DNA from: Croceibacterium segetis
GTDB taxonomy: Bacteria > Pseudomonadota > Alphaproteobacteria > Sphingomonadales > Sphingomonadaceae
Length of the DNA: 64,000 nucleotides
Direction of reading: 5' to 3'
Assembly: GCF_011320115.1 (NCBI RefSeq)
Contig: NZ_JAANOZ010000003.1
Span: 186,001 to 250,000, forward strand
Under the pieces are notes generated by a model. The model had not been told where the DNA came from, did not search any database, and saw nothing but the letters and a program-made list of their open reading frames with translations. How positions within the stretch are numbered: position 1 is the first letter of the stretch; each line of letters starts with the position of its first letter. Positions 1 to 9,998 of the stretch are shown here, one piece after another. Position numbers and translations under genes: made by a program.

Positions 1-378
1 ATCATTCAGCGCGCCCAACAGGCGTTGGATGACTGAAGCCGGCAGGTCGGGACGGGCCGCGTCGTGGATCAGCACCCGCGCCGGGGAATCTCCATCCAGT
101 GCCTCGAGCGCCGCGCGAACCGACTGCTGGCGCGTGGTGCCGCCGGTGATGAGGCGCACGCCGTCGATGCCGGCCAAACCTTCGCGCGCGAGGACATCTG
201 CACCCTGGGGGATGGCAACGACGATCGGCATTGCCCCCAGTCGGGCGAAAGTCTCGACCGAATGCCGCACCAGCGGCTTGCCGCGCCATGGCGCGAACTG
301 CTTGGGGACCGGCCCCCCGGCGCGGACACCTTTGCCGGCGGCGACGATCACGGCGGCGAATGGAGGCGGCGGGGCCAT
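1..378 (-). CDS. ispD: 2-C-methyl-D-erythritol 4-phosphate cytidylyltransferase (IspD), N-terminal part
   Basis: IspD couples CTP to methylerythritol phosphate in the non-mevalonate isoprenoid pathway. The first 126 residues are visible and the gene runs off the left edge. The nucleotide-binding signature AAGKGxR followed by PKQF lies at residues 13-28, GGTTRQQSV at 79-87 and HDAARP at 105-110, all typical of IspD. The ATG at 378 gives a short lead into the first beta strand. In many alphaproteobacteria ispD is fused to ispF, but the part that would show this is outside the window. It diverges from dusB, with 77 bp between the two starts. Confidence 0.93.
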   Translation of the reverse strand, partial: MAPPPPFAAVIVAAGKGVRAGGPVPKQFAPWRGKPLVRHSVETFARLGAMPIVVAIPQGADVLAREGLAGIDGVRLITGGTTRQQSVRAALEALDGDSPARVLIHDAARPDLPASVIQRLLGALND

Positions 379-455
379 GGGCGGGGCGGCTAGACGCTTG
401 CGCGGGCGGGGGCAATCCACTATGCGCTGCCCAAATTTTAGGCATCCTTTACCCA

Positions 456-1472
456 ATGTCCCAAGTCCCGCCTCCTCCGCCGCTGCGGTCGATCGCCATC
501 GGCGACGTGCATGTCGATTGCCCGGTCGTGCTCGCGCCGATGACCGGCGTGACCGACTTGCCGTTCCGCAAGCTCGTGCGGCGCTTCGGTTCGGGGCTCA
601 ACGTCACCGAGATGATCGCCAGCGAGGCGGCGATCCGCGAGACACGCCAGAGCGTGCAGAAGGCGATGTGGCACCAGATCGAGGAGCCGGTGTCGATGCA
701 GCTGGTGGGCTGCGATCCGCGCTCGATGGCCGAGGCGGCCAAGCTCAACGCCGATCGCGGCGCGGCGATCATCGACATCAACTTCGGCTGCCCGGTGCGC
801 AAGGTGGTCAACGGCTACGCCGGCAGCGCGCTGATGCGCGAGGTGCCGTTGGCGACCAAGTTGATGGAAGCCACGGTCAAGGCGGTCTCGGTGCCGGTTA
901 CGGTCAAGATGCGGATGGGCTGGGACCACGACAGCCTCAACGCGCCCGAGCTGGCGCGGATCGCGCAGGACCTCGGCGTGAAGATGGTCACCGTCCACGG
1001 ACGCACCCGGAACCAGATGTACCGCGGCGATGCCGACTGGTCGTTCATCCGCAAGGTCAAGGAAGCGGTGGTGATTCCGGTCATCGCGAATGGCGACATC
1101 TGCACGATCGAGGACGCCGCCAAGGCGCTCGAGCAGTCGGGCGCCGACGGGGTCATGATCGGCCGCGGCGCCTACGGCAGGCCGTGGCTGCTCGCCCAGG
1201 TCATGCACTGGTGGCGCACCGGACAAGTCATGCCAACTCCTGATTATGACGAGCAATATGAAGTGCTTGTCGAGCATTACTCAGACATGCTCGAGCTGTA
1301 CGGGCGCGACGTCGGGACCAAGGTCGCGCGCAAGCACATCGGTTGGTACACCAAGGGAATGCACGGTTCGGCGGAGTTCCGTAACTTCGTGAACTTCGTC
1401 GACAACCCCGACCAGGTGCTCGGCGAGATCGCCCGCTTCTACGAGCCGTTCCTGCGGCGACAGGCCGCGTGA
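456..1472 (+). CDS. dusB: tRNA-dihydrouridine synthase B (NifR3 family)
   Basis: This flavoenzyme reduces specific uridines in the tRNA D-loop. The 338-aa product has the TIM-barrel FMN signature APMTGVTD at residues 27-34, the NFGCP motif with the catalytic Cys112, and HGRTRNQMY further on, as in the DusB/NifR3 group. The ATG at 456 follows the divergent promoter gap shared with ispD; an upstream in-frame extension reads into ispD antisense and lacks conservation. It is the first gene of the dusB-ntrBC-ntrYX block and overlaps ntrB by four bases (GTGA). In this lineage dusB is commonly co-transcribed with ntrBC. Confidence 0.96.
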   Translation: MSQVPPPPPLRSIAIGDVHVDCPVVLAPMTGVTDLPFRKLVRRFGSGLNVTEMIASEAAIRETRQSVQKAMWHQIEEPVSMQLVGCDPRSMAEAAKLNADRGAAIIDINFGCPVRKVVNGYAGSALMREVPLATKLMEATVKAVSVPVTVKMRMGWDHDSLNAPELARIAQDLGVKMVTVHGRTRNQMYRGDADWSFIRKVKEAVVIPVIANGDICTIEDAAKALEQSGADGVMIGRGAYGRPWLLAQVMHWWRTGQVMPTPDYDEQYEVLVEHYSDMLELYGRDVGTKVARKHIGWYTKGMHGSAEFRNFVNFVDNPDQVLGEIARFYEPFLRRQAA

Positions 1473-2538
1473 GCGAGAGCGCCGCTCCCACGGCGGTGGA
1501 GCAAATCTCCGGCCTCACCTTCGCCTGCATCCTGCTCGACCCGGATCTCGCCATTCGCGAGGCCAACCAGTCGGCCGAGGACCTGCTCGGCGCAAGCATC
1601 CGCCGGATGATGGGGCAGCCCCTGACGGACCTCGCCACGTTCGAAGACGAGCGCATCGCCGAACGGATCGCGGAACCCGACGCGCAAGTGACGGCGCGCG
1701 GCCTCACCGTCCGCTTCGGCGAGCGCGAGCAAAGGGTCAACATGACCGTTTCAGCGCTGATCTCGCACCCGGGTTGGCGGGTAGTGACCTTTTCCGACAC
1801 CGGCCAGGGCGAACGCTTCGGCGAGGAAGATCGCGCGCCGTCGCTGCGCGGCCCGGCGATTCTCGCGCACGAGATCAAGAACCCGCTCTCGGCCATCCGC
1901 GGCGCGGCGCAATTGCTCGCCCGCAAGGTCGGCGAGGGTGAAAAGGGGCTCACGACGCTGATCGCCGATGAAGTGGACAGGATTGCGCAGCTGATCGACC
2001 GGATGCAACGCCTCGGCCGGGAGCAGCCCGAGCCGGTGACGCCGGTCAATCTGCATCAGGCCGTGCGCCGCGCCTGCGACACGGTTTTCGCGGCGGGCGA
2101 GGGGAAGGTGGCGCTGCGCGAGGAATTCGATCCTTCGCTGCCGCCGGTCCTCGGCAACGAGGGCGCGCTGGTGCAAGTCCTGGTCAATCTCGTCGCCAAC
2201 GCCCGCGACGCCTGCAGCAGCGCGGCCAATCCGACGGTAACGATCCGCACCCGCTTCGTTAGCGGCCTGGTGCTGAACGTCATCCGCCTCGGGCGCCCGG
2301 TGAAGCTGCCGATCGAGGTCCAGGTGACCGATAACGGCCCGGGCATCGAACCCGCGCTGGCCGACCACATTTTCGAGCCGTTCGTCACCAGCAAACTCAA
2401 CGGGCAGGGCCTCGGCCTGGCCCTGGTCAACAAGCTGGTGCGCGACATGAATGGACGGATATCGCACGAACGCGACGAGGCTGCCGGACTGACGCATTTC
2501 CGCGTCCACCTGCCGATGGCGCGCCAGGAGAAAGCGAA

Positions 2539-2542
<4 letters not shown>
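1469..2542 (+). CDS. ntrB: nitrogen regulation sensor histidine kinase NtrB
   Basis: NtrB (GlnL) is the soluble kinase and phosphatase for NtrC that reads nitrogen status through PII. The 357-aa protein has a PAS-like sensor at about residues 12-115, an H-box [14 protein letters not shown] with phospho-accepting His134, then an N-box (NLVANARDA) and G-boxes ([15 protein letters not shown]) of a GHKL ATPase. No membrane segment is present, as expected. The GTG start overlaps the dusB stop, and the end overlaps ntrC by ATGA, so translation of the three is probably coupled. Confidence 0.95.
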
Positions 2543-3951
<1,409 letters not shown>

Positions 3952-3972
3952 CGTCGGGTCACCGAAAGACCC

Positions 3973-4009
3973 TTGCAAATCTGCAACAGGTCCGTTGTAA
4001 CCTTGCAAC
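3973..4009 (+). promoter_or_regulatory. two operator-like dyads in front of ntrY
   Basis: Within the 59-bp ntrC-ntrY gap there is a perfect inverted repeat TTGCA-AATC-TGCAA (3973-3986) and a near-palindrome GTTGTAAC-CTTGCAAC (3994-4009) ending one base before the ntrY ATG. Their centres are 22 bp apart, about two helical turns. CCTTGCAA also occurs twice exactly 30 bp apart (3971 and 4001). No Shine-Dalgarno sequence is visible in front of ntrY. A regulator-binding site, perhaps for NtrX or NtrC itself, is an inference. Confidence 0.4.
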
Positions 4010-4010
4010 G

Positions 4011-6251
4011 ATGGCCGAACCCCCCGCTCAGGAAACGACAGCGCCGAGTCCGCTGCATCGGCGGCGAATTCCCCGCTGGTGGCGGAGGGCTTTGCTGACC
4101 TCGCGTCGGATCAACCTGTTTCGCTGGCTCGAAGCGATCGCCGCCGTCACCTTGCTGCTCGTTCTGGCAAGCGCCTACGTCGCGCTGACGCGGAGCGGCG
4201 AACCGGGCGAACCGCTGCCGTCGCTGCAAATGACGGCGCTGTTGCTCGGCACGCTGATCCCCCTGCTGGCGCTGATAGTGCTCGGCGGGCGCCGGATCGC
4301 GATACGCCGCGCGGGCGACGCCAGCGCAAGGCTGCACGTCAAGTTCGTGTTCTTCTTCTCGCTGGTGGCGGCCGTGCCGGCGCTGGTCGTCGCGGTGTTT
4401 GCCAGCCTGATGTTCCAGTCGGGCGTCGAATTCTGGTTCAACGACAACCAGCGCGGGATCGTCGAGAATGCCCGAACGCTGGCGCGCGGGTACTACGACC
4501 AGAACCAGAGAGAGGTCTCCGCCAACACCGCCGCGATGGCGCAGGACATGCGGTTCTACCTGCAGCGCTATGCGCTCGAGAGCCCGGAGTTCTCCGAAGT
4601 CTACGGCATCCAGGTCTACCAGCGCGAGCTGCAGCGCAGCGCGATCCTGCAGCAGGTGAAGGACGGCAGCCTGCGCGTCGTCGCGATCGTCGACCCGGAG
4701 GAGGGCAGTCTCGTCCAGCGCGTGACCCAGGCCGCGCTGCCGAAGCTCCACGCGGGGCAGAATGTCGTCGTCACGGCCAGCAAGAACCGGATCGAGGCGG
4801 TCACCGCGATCGACCTCAAAGGCGGCATCTTCCTTTACAACGCGCGCAACTCCGATGCCCCGGCGCTGAGCCAGTGGGAGCGGGCGCAAAGCGTTCTGGC
4901 CGGTTACCAGGATCTGAAGACCCGCTCGCGGGCCATGCAGCTGCGCTTCAACGCCATCCTGCTGCTGGTCTCGCTGGCGCTGGTCGTCCTCGCAGTGTGG
5001 TTTGCGCTGCGCTTCGCCGACCGTCAGGTACGTCCGCTGACCGAGCTGGTCGCCGCCGCCCGCCGCGTCGGCAGCGGCGATTACGACATGCGGATCGAGG
5101 GTCGCACCGGTCCCGACGAGATCGGCCTGCTCAATCGGGCGTTCAACCGCATGACCAGCCAGATCGAACGGCAAACCGCCGCGCTGATCGGAGCCAACCG
5201 CCAACTCGCGGAGCGCCGGGCGTTCATCGAGACGGTGCTGCAGTCGATCACCGCCGGCATCGTCTCGGTCGATCGAGGCGGCGAGATCCAGCTGATGAAT
5301 GCTTCGGCGCAGTCCATGCTGCTCGACAAGGCAGGGCCGGGGCCGCTGGGGCTCAAGCTCGCAAAGATCGCACCCGAGATGGCAGCCCTCACCAAGAGCG
5401 GCACCGACCATGGCATCGTTCAGGCGAAGCGCGGCAACGACCTGCTGACGCTGGCGGTGCGCCTCGCCCCGGCGGCGAGCGGCTGGGTGATCACCTTCGA
5501 GGACATCACTCGCCAGCTGCTCGACCAGCGCCAGGCCGCCTGGTCCGACGTCGCCCGCCGCATCGCCCATGAAATCAAGAACCCACTGACCCCGATCCAG
5601 CTCGCCACCGAGCGGCTCAATCGCCGCTACCGCAAGCAGATCGTGCAGGACGGCGAGCTGTTCGACGAACTCACCGGCACGATCATCCGCCAGGTCGGCG
5701 ACCTCAGAAAGATGGTCGACGAATTCTCCTCCTTCGCCCGACTGCCCAAGCCGGTGTTCCGCCAGGAAGACCCCGCCGATCTCGTCCGCCAGGCGCTGTT
5801 CCTGCAGGAAGTCGCCCGGCCGGAGATCGACTTCAGCTTCTCGGCGCCCGACAAGTTGCCGCCGATCGCCTGCGACCGGCACCAGTTCGGCCAGGTCATG
5901 ACCAATGTGCTGAAGAACGCCGCCGAGGCGATCGAAGCGCGCCGGCACGATGCCGAGCCCGACTACCGCGGAAAGATCGCGGTGGAGGTCGCCGCCGATG
6001 CGCGGTTCTTCACCGTCATAGTGAGCGACAACGGTGTCGGGCTGCCGAGCCAGAGCGCCGACCGGATTCTAGAGCCTTACGTGACGACCCGCGAGAAGGG
6101 CACCGGCCTGGGCCTCGCCATCGTCAAGAAGATCATCGAGGAGCACGCCGGCGAAATGAGCTTTGCCGGCAACGAGGGAGGGGGAACGAGAGTGACTTTG
6201 CGCTTCGCGCGCGATCCGCTGGCCGCCGCGGGCGTCGAGGCGGCCGAATGA
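4011..6251 (+). CDS. ntrY: nitrogen/redox sensor histidine kinase NtrY
   Basis: NtrY is the membrane kinase partner of NtrX. The 746-aa protein has three N-terminal hydrophobic segments (about residues 45-65, 72-95 and 108-135), a periplasmic loop of roughly 170 residues, a fourth segment near 315-335, then HAMP (FADRQVRPLTELV), PAS, a dimerisation/H-box [14 protein letters not shown] with His520, and a GHKL ATPase (NVLKNAAEAI, DNGVGLP, GTGLGLAIVKK). Length and order match the NtrY family. It is followed 19 bp later by ntrX. The promoter-proximal dyads suggest control separate from ntrBC. Confidence 0.95.
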   Translation: MAEPPAQETTAPSPLHRRRIPRWWRRALLTSRRINLFRWLEAIAAVTLLLVLASAYVALTRSGEPGEPLPSLQMTALLLGTLIPLLALIVLGGRRIAIRRAGDASARLHVKFVFFFSLVAAVPALVVAVFASLMFQSGVEFWFNDNQRGIVENARTLARGYYDQNQREVSANTAAMAQDMRFYLQRYALESPEFSEVYGIQVYQRELQRSAILQQVKDGSLRVVAIVDPEEGSLVQRVTQAALPKLHAGQNVVVTASKNRIEAVTAIDLKGGIFLYNARNSDAPALSQWERAQSVLAGYQDLKTRSRAMQLRFNAILLLVSLALVVLAVWFALRFADRQVRPLTELVAAARRVGSGDYDMRIEGRTGPDEIGLLNRAFNRMTSQIERQTAALIGANRQLAERRAFIETVLQSITAGIVSVDRGGEIQLMNASAQSMLLDKAGPGPLGLKLAKIAPEMAALTKSGTDHGIVQAKRGNDLLTLAVRLAPAASGWVITFEDITRQLLDQRQAAWSDVARRIAHEIKNPLTPIQLATERLNRRYRKQIVQDGELFDELTGTIIRQVGDLRKMVDEFSSFARLPKPVFRQEDPADLVRQALFLQEVARPEIDFSFSAPDKLPPIACDRHQFGQVMTNVLKNAAEAIEARRHDAEPDYRGKIAVEVAADARFFTVIVSDNGVGLPSQSADRILEPYVTTREKGTGLGLAIVKKIIEEHAGEMSFAGNEGGGTRVTLRFARDPLAAAGVEAAE

Positions 6252-6270
6252 CGTATTTTGGAGATAATTG

Positions 6271-7650
6271 ATGGCGCTCGACATCCTTGTGGTCGACGAC
6301 GAACAGGATATCCGCGAACTGGTCGCGGGCGTGCTGACCGACGAAGGTTACGAATGCCGCACCGCGGGCGACAGCACGCGCGCGCTGCAGGCGATCGACG
6401 AGCGGCGGCCGAGCCTGGTGCTGCTCGACGTCTGGCTGCACGGCAGCCCGATGGACGGGCTCGAGGTGCTCGACGCGATCAAGGCGCGCGAACCGAATCT
6501 GCCGGTGATCATCTTCTCCGGCCACGGCAACATCGATACCGCGGTCTCCGCCGTCAGCCGCGGAGCGATGGACTTCATCGAGAAGCCGTTCGAGGCCGAA
6601 CGCTTGCTGCACCTGGTCGGCCGGGCAACCGAGACCGAGCTGCTGCGGCGCGAGAACGCGCGGCTGCGCGAAGGCTTCGCCCAGACCGACGAGTTCACCG
6701 GCAACTCGGCCGCGATCAACCAGGTCCGCGCAACGCTGAAGCGGGTCGCCAGCACCGGCAGCCGGGTTATGATCACCGGACCCGCCGGTTCGGGCAAGGA
6801 AGTCGCTGCGCGGCTGCTCCACGCGTGGAGCTCGCGCGCCGACAAGGCCTTCGTCACCGTCAACTCGGCGCGGATCACCCCCGAGCGCTTCGAGCAGGAA
6901 CTGTTCGGCGAGGAGGCCGACGGCAAGCTGCTTCGCGCCGGCCTGCTCGAGACGGCCGACGGCGGCACGCTCTATGTCGACGAAGTTGCCGACATGCCGA
7001 TCAGCACCCAGGCGCGAATCCTGCGCGTGCTGACCGACCAGAGCTTCGTCCGCGTCGGCGGCACGCGGCAGATTGGTGTCGACGTTCGCGTGGTCTCCTC
7101 GACCGCGCGCGAGCTCGAAAAGGAGATCGAGGAAAAGCGCTTCCGCGAGGACTTGTTCTACCGCCTCAACGTGGTGCCGGTGGCGATCCCCTCGCTTGCC
7201 GACCGTCGCGACGACATCCCGCCGCTGGCCGACCATTTCTTCACCCGCTACGCCCGCGAGCAGGGCGCCGATGCGCCTGAGGTCAGCTCGGAAGCGATGG
7301 CCGCGCTGCAGGCCTACGACTGGCCCGGCAACGTCCGCCAGTTGCGCAACGTGGTCGAGCGAACGGTCATTCTCGCCCCGCGCGAACGGCTCAAGCGGAT
7401 CGAACCGGATATGCTGCCCGAGGAGATCACCGGCGGAACGAACGCCAACGGCAACGCGATGTCGGGGTTGATGGGCGTGCCGCTGCGCGAGGCGCGCGAG
7501 AATTTCGAGCGCGAGTACCTGCGGATCCAGATCCGCCGATTCTCCGGCAACATCTCGAAGACGGCCGGCTTCGTCGGAATGGAGCGCTCGGCGCTCCACC
7601 GCAAGCTCAAGCTCCTCGGCATGGGCGAGCGCGAGGGCGGGGTGGAGTAG
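6271..7650 (+). CDS. ntrX: response regulator NtrX with degenerate σ54 loop
   Basis: This is the partner of NtrY. The 459-aa protein has a receiver with Asp53 (LLDVWLHG), an AAA+ domain with Walker A GPAGSGKE at 170-177, a Walker B region (LYVDEVADM), and a Fis-type HTH at the C-terminus. The ATG at 6271 is preceded by GGAGA at a good distance; a TTG one codon earlier is less likely. The GAFTGA loop that contacts σ54 is absent: between ELFG and GGTLYVDE the segment is shortened and reads EEADGKLLRAGLLE. This suggests a DNA-binding regulator that does not remodel σ54 holoenzyme. It converges with the next gene, one base apart. Confidence 0.94.
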   Translation: MALDILVVDDEQDIRELVAGVLTDEGYECRTAGDSTRALQAIDERRPSLVLLDVWLHGSPMDGLEVLDAIKAREPNLPVIIFSGHGNIDTAVSAVSRGAMDFIEKPFEAERLLHLVGRATETELLRRENARLREGFAQTDEFTGNSAAINQVRATLKRVASTGSRVMITGPAGSGKEVAARLLHAWSSRADKAFVTVNSARITPERFEQELFGEEADGKLLRAGLLETADGGTLYVDEVADMPISTQARILRVLTDQSFVRVGGTRQIGVDVRVVSSTARELEKEIEEKRFREDLFYRLNVVPVAIPSLADRRDDIPPLADHFFTRYAREQGADAPEVSSEAMAALQAYDWPGNVRQLRNVVERTVILAPRERLKRIEPDMLPEEITGGTNANGNAMSGLMGVPLREARENFEREYLRIQIRRFSGNISKTAGFVGMERSALHRKLKLLGMGEREGGVE

Positions 7651-7651
7651 G

Positions 7652-8047
7652 CTACCTCGGTGCCTTGGCCTTGTTGACCGCCACGGCTTCCTGGATCAGC
7701 GCCTTGAACGCGGCCGCATCGGGATCGTCGCCCTCGAAGATGTCGATCGCCCGCCGCGTGCCCGCGTCGAGGCTGGCGTTGAACAGCCGCTTCGGGTCGG
7801 CCAGCGACGCACCTCGGGCGAAGGTAAGCTTGACCTTGTCGCGGTAGGTTTCCCCGGTGCAGATGATCCCGCCGTCTTCCCAAACCGGCACTCCCAGCGG
7901 GTTCGACGGCTTGCGCCATTTTATCGCCTCGACGACCGCGGGATCGGCCTCGCGGATAAGTGCGCGCAGGCGCGTCAGGCAGGTGCCGCGCCAGTCGCCC
8001 AGCGATGCGATCTTCGCGTCGATCCCTTCTGAGGCTTCAGCGTTCAT
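7652..8047 (-). CDS. DUF1801-family protein
   Basis: This 131-aa cytoplasmic protein has the DUF1801 pattern: an N-terminal helix with ADPAVVEAIKW, a central KPSNPLGVPVWEDGG strand region, a KLTFARGASLADP segment and a C-terminal FKALIQEAV helix. The fold is small and its biochemical role is not established. The ATG at 8047 overlaps the stop of the preceding small membrane gene (ATGA). It ends the minus-strand set AraC-VOC-membrane protein-DUF1801, which suggests joint expression. Confidence 0.82.
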   Translation of the reverse strand: MNAEASEGIDAKIASLGDWRGTCLTRLRALIREADPAVVEAIKWRKPSNPLGVPVWEDGGIICTGETYRDKVKLTFARGASLADPKRLFNASLDAGTRRAIDIFEGDDPDAAAFKALIQEAVAVNKAKAPR

Positions 8048-8271
8048 GCGGGTTCCTTCCGCGTACGCGCCGCGCGCCCGTTGGCGGTATAGGGCAGCAC
8101 GAACATGTACAATCCGCTGAACAGCAGCAGGAACAGCGGCGCGAGGGGCGAATAGACGAGCCACATCGGCGGCGTCCCCAGCGCCATGGCGACGAAATTG
8201 GCAATGACGGTGACGGTAAAGACGATCGACAGCCACCGATGCGTCTGACGGATGGCCTGGCTCCAGTTCAT
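8044..8271 (-). CDS. small two-helix membrane protein
   Basis: A 75-aa protein with two hydrophobic segments (about residues 13-33 and 39-62) and a basic C-terminal tail (RAARTRKEP). I do not recognise a named family. GGGAGGA lies seven bases before the ATG at 8271 and four before an adjacent ATG at 8274, so 8271 is preferred. It overlaps the DUF1801 gene by ATGA and follows the VOC gene by 16 bp, which supports one transcript. Confidence 0.72.
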   Translation of the reverse strand: MNWSQAIRQTHRWLSIVFTVTVIANFVAMALGTPPMWLVYSPLAPLFLLLFSGLYMFVLPYTANGRAARTRKEPA

Positions 8272-8287
8272 CATGCTTCCTCCCAAT

Positions 8288-8695
8288 TCAGGACCTTGTT
8301 TGCACCATCTTCCAGCCGTTCCCGGACGGATCGCGAAAGCTGGCGTCGACGCTGCCGTACCGTTCGACCGGTTCCTGCGTGAATTCCACCCCTGCGCCGT
8401 TCATCCGTTCGTAGGCGCCGCGACAATCGTCGACCGCCAGGACCAGCGGCGGCATCGCGCCCTTGGCCACCACCTCGCGCATCGTTTGCGCCGTGTTCTC
8501 GTCGAGCGTCGGCGGCTGCGGTGCGAACAGGCCGAGCTGGAACGACGGCTGATCGGGATGCTGGACCGTCAGCCAGCGATAATCGCCGTTCTTCACGTCG
8601 GTGTGGACCCTGAAGCCCAGCTTGCCGACGTAGAACTCCAGCGCTTCGTCCTGATCTCGGACGTACAGGCCGGCCACTCCAACTCCCTGGCTCAT
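8288..8695 (-). CDS. VOC/glyoxalase-superfamily protein
   Basis: This 135-aa protein has the paired beta-alpha-beta-beta-beta pattern of the vicinal oxygen chelate fold: GLYVRDQDEALEFYVGKLGF at the start and FRDPSGNGWKMVQ at the end. The substrate cannot be told from sequence. The ATG at 8695 overlaps the AraC stop (ATGA) and is preceded by a purine-rich GAAGGAAG. Being coupled to an AraC regulator suggests a small inducible detoxification or antibiotic-binding unit, which is inference. Confidence 0.85.
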   Translation of the reverse strand: MSQGVGVAGLYVRDQDEALEFYVGKLGFRVHTDVKNGDYRWLTVQHPDQPSFQLGLFAPQPPTLDENTAQTMREVVAKGAMPPLVLAVDDCRGAYERMNGAGVEFTQEPVERYGSVDASFRDPSGNGWKMVQTRS

Positions 8696-9207
8696 GAGCA
8701 ACTTCCTTCTTCCGCGTTGTCCGGAGCGCCCATATCTCCGGTTGCGCGGCGCCGCTTCTCCGAAACTGCGATTGTGAGGTTCGGCCGCTGCGCCGCGCTG
8801 ACGAAGCAGTGCGGCACGACCTCGAGCCGGTGAGCGGTGCGGCGTTGCCAGGCGCGCAGTTCGCTAGGACTTTTACCAGTAACGTCGCGGAAAGTGCGCC
8901 CGAAGGTGCCGAGGCTGGACCAGCCGGTCTGCAATGCGATTTCGGTAATCGGCAAGTCGCTGTCGCGGAGCAGGGCGGCCGCCTGTTCGATTCGCCGGGT
9001 AAGCAGGTACCGGTGCGGCGGCACCCCGAAGGCGTCCTTGAACGATCGCGCGAAATGGGCTTGCGACACGCCGCTTACCCGCGCGAGCCGGGCCACCGGC
9101 CAGGCTTCGTGCGAGGCGGCATCCATCCTGTCCTTGGCGCGAAGGAGCCGGCGCAGGAGGAGGGGATCTTGCTTTCTGGCGGTTCGCAAGGACTTGGAGC
9201 GGGCCAT
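8692..9207 (-). CDS. AraC-family transcriptional regulator, DNA-binding domain only
   Basis: A 171-aa regulator with the tandem helix-turn-helix pair of AraC/XylS proteins: WPVARLARVSGVSQAHFARSF in the first and LPITEIALQTGWSSLGTFGR in the second, with the conserved GxSPxxLR end (TGKSPSELRAW). There is no large N-terminal sensor domain, so the inducer may act through the C-terminal extension or another protein. I chose the ATG at 9207; longer in-frame starts exist but add non-conserved residues. It heads the divergent minus-strand set facing hfq. Confidence 0.85.
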   Translation of the reverse strand: MARSKSLRTARKQDPLLLRRLLRAKDRMDAASHEAWPVARLARVSGVSQAHFARSFKDAFGVPPHRYLLTRRIEQAAALLRDSDLPITEIALQTGWSSLGTFGRTFRDVTGKSPSELRAWQRRTAHRLEVVPHCFVSAAQRPNLTIAVSEKRRRATGDMGAPDNAEEGSCS

Positions 9208-9305
9208 CGGTCTTCGAAACGTGCCCCAGCTTCGCCGTCGAGTAAACCTGGACACGCCGGGAAGCCCACTCATGCCGTCATGGAACTGCAATTGATCAAA
9301 GTCAT

Positions 9306-9333
9306 TTGCTGAATCTGGCGGGCAGGGCATAAT
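9306..9333 (+). promoter_or_regulatory. possible σ70-type promoter for hfq
   Basis: TTGCTG and CATAAT are separated by 16 bases, about 90 bp before the hfq start, in the 215-bp gap between the divergent AraC gene and hfq. The match is moderate. Nothing else distinctive was seen in this gap apart from the AAGGAG ribosome-binding site at 9409-9414. Confidence 0.33.
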
Positions 9334-9422
9334 GGCCGCGCTGTAAACCGGCCCGGTCGTTTGCCCAGGCCAGAACGCGGACCGCACCAGCGGCCGCCAA
9401 TAAACAAGAAGGAGTGCGGCTA

Positions 9423-9998
9423 ATGGCCAAGGGAACGCTTACCGCAAAGCTCAAGTCCGCCAGCGAAGAATCGGAATCTCCACCCTCTCCTGCACCGGCG
9501 CCCGCGGCTTCGCCCAAGGGTGCCAACCTGCAGGATGTATTCCTCAATCACCTGCGGCGAGAGAAGCTGCCGGTTACCATGTTCCTCGTCAAAGGCGTCA
9601 AGCTGCAGGGCATCGTGACCTGGTTCGACAACTTTTCGATCCTGCTCCGGCGCGATGGCCAGTCGCAGCTGGTCTACAAGCATGCGATCTCGACGATCAT
9701 GCCCGGTCAGCCGGTCGATGCCGGGCAATTCGGCGCGGGCGGCGACAACGGCCGCAAGCAGCGTCTGTTGCAGGACGTGTTCCTCAGCCGGGTGCGCGAT
9801 GCCGAGGTCCAGGTGACGATGTTCCTCGTGAACGGCGTGATGCTGCAAGGCCGGATCGCCGCCTACGACCTGTTCTGCATGCTGCTCGAGCGCGACGGCT
9901 TCGTCCAGCTCGCCTACAAGCATGCGGTGTCGACGATCCAGCCTGCGGCCCCGGTCGACCTGACGAGCGACTGGGACGAGGAAGGCGAATCGATCTGA
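9423..9998 (+). CDS. hfq: Hfq RNA chaperone with two Sm domains in one chain
   Basis: Hfq binds sRNAs and mRNAs and normally forms a hexamer of about 80-aa subunits. Here 191 residues hold two complete copies. Copy 1 (about 35-95) has LQDVFLN and ends YKHAIST (85-91); copy 2 (about 114-175) has LQDVFLS and ends YKHAVST (165-171), exactly 80 residues later. A Pro/Ala-rich N-terminal leader and an acidic C-terminal tail flank them. Fused double-domain Hfq has been noted in Novosphingobium relatives. Three such chains could form a pseudo-hexamer. AAGGAG precedes the ATG by eight bases. hflX follows directly. Confidence 0.96.
   Translation: MAKGTLTAKLKSASEESESPPSPAPAPAASPKGANLQDVFLNHLRREKLPVTMFLVKGVKLQGIVTWFDNFSILLRRDGQSQLVYKHAISTIMPGQPVDAGQFGAGGDNGRKQRLLQDVFLSRVRDAEVQVTMFLVNGVMLQGRIAAYDLFCMLLERDGFVQLAYKHAVSTIQPAAPVDLTSDWDEEGESI

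Noticed and set aside
456-500. TGCC...GGCA near 429-444 as an NtrC site before dusB
   Set aside because: The halves are unevenly spaced and do not match the TGCACC-GGTGCA pattern.
29-1243. Long plus-strand open frame across ispD and dusB
   Set aside because: It is antisense to ispD and out of frame with dusB, with Arg/Gly/Ala-rich text typical of GC-rich shadow frames.
3955-3972. GGGTC...GACCC stem after ntrC as a terminator
   Set aside because: The stem has only five pairs and no T-tract; it more likely belongs to the regulatory gap.
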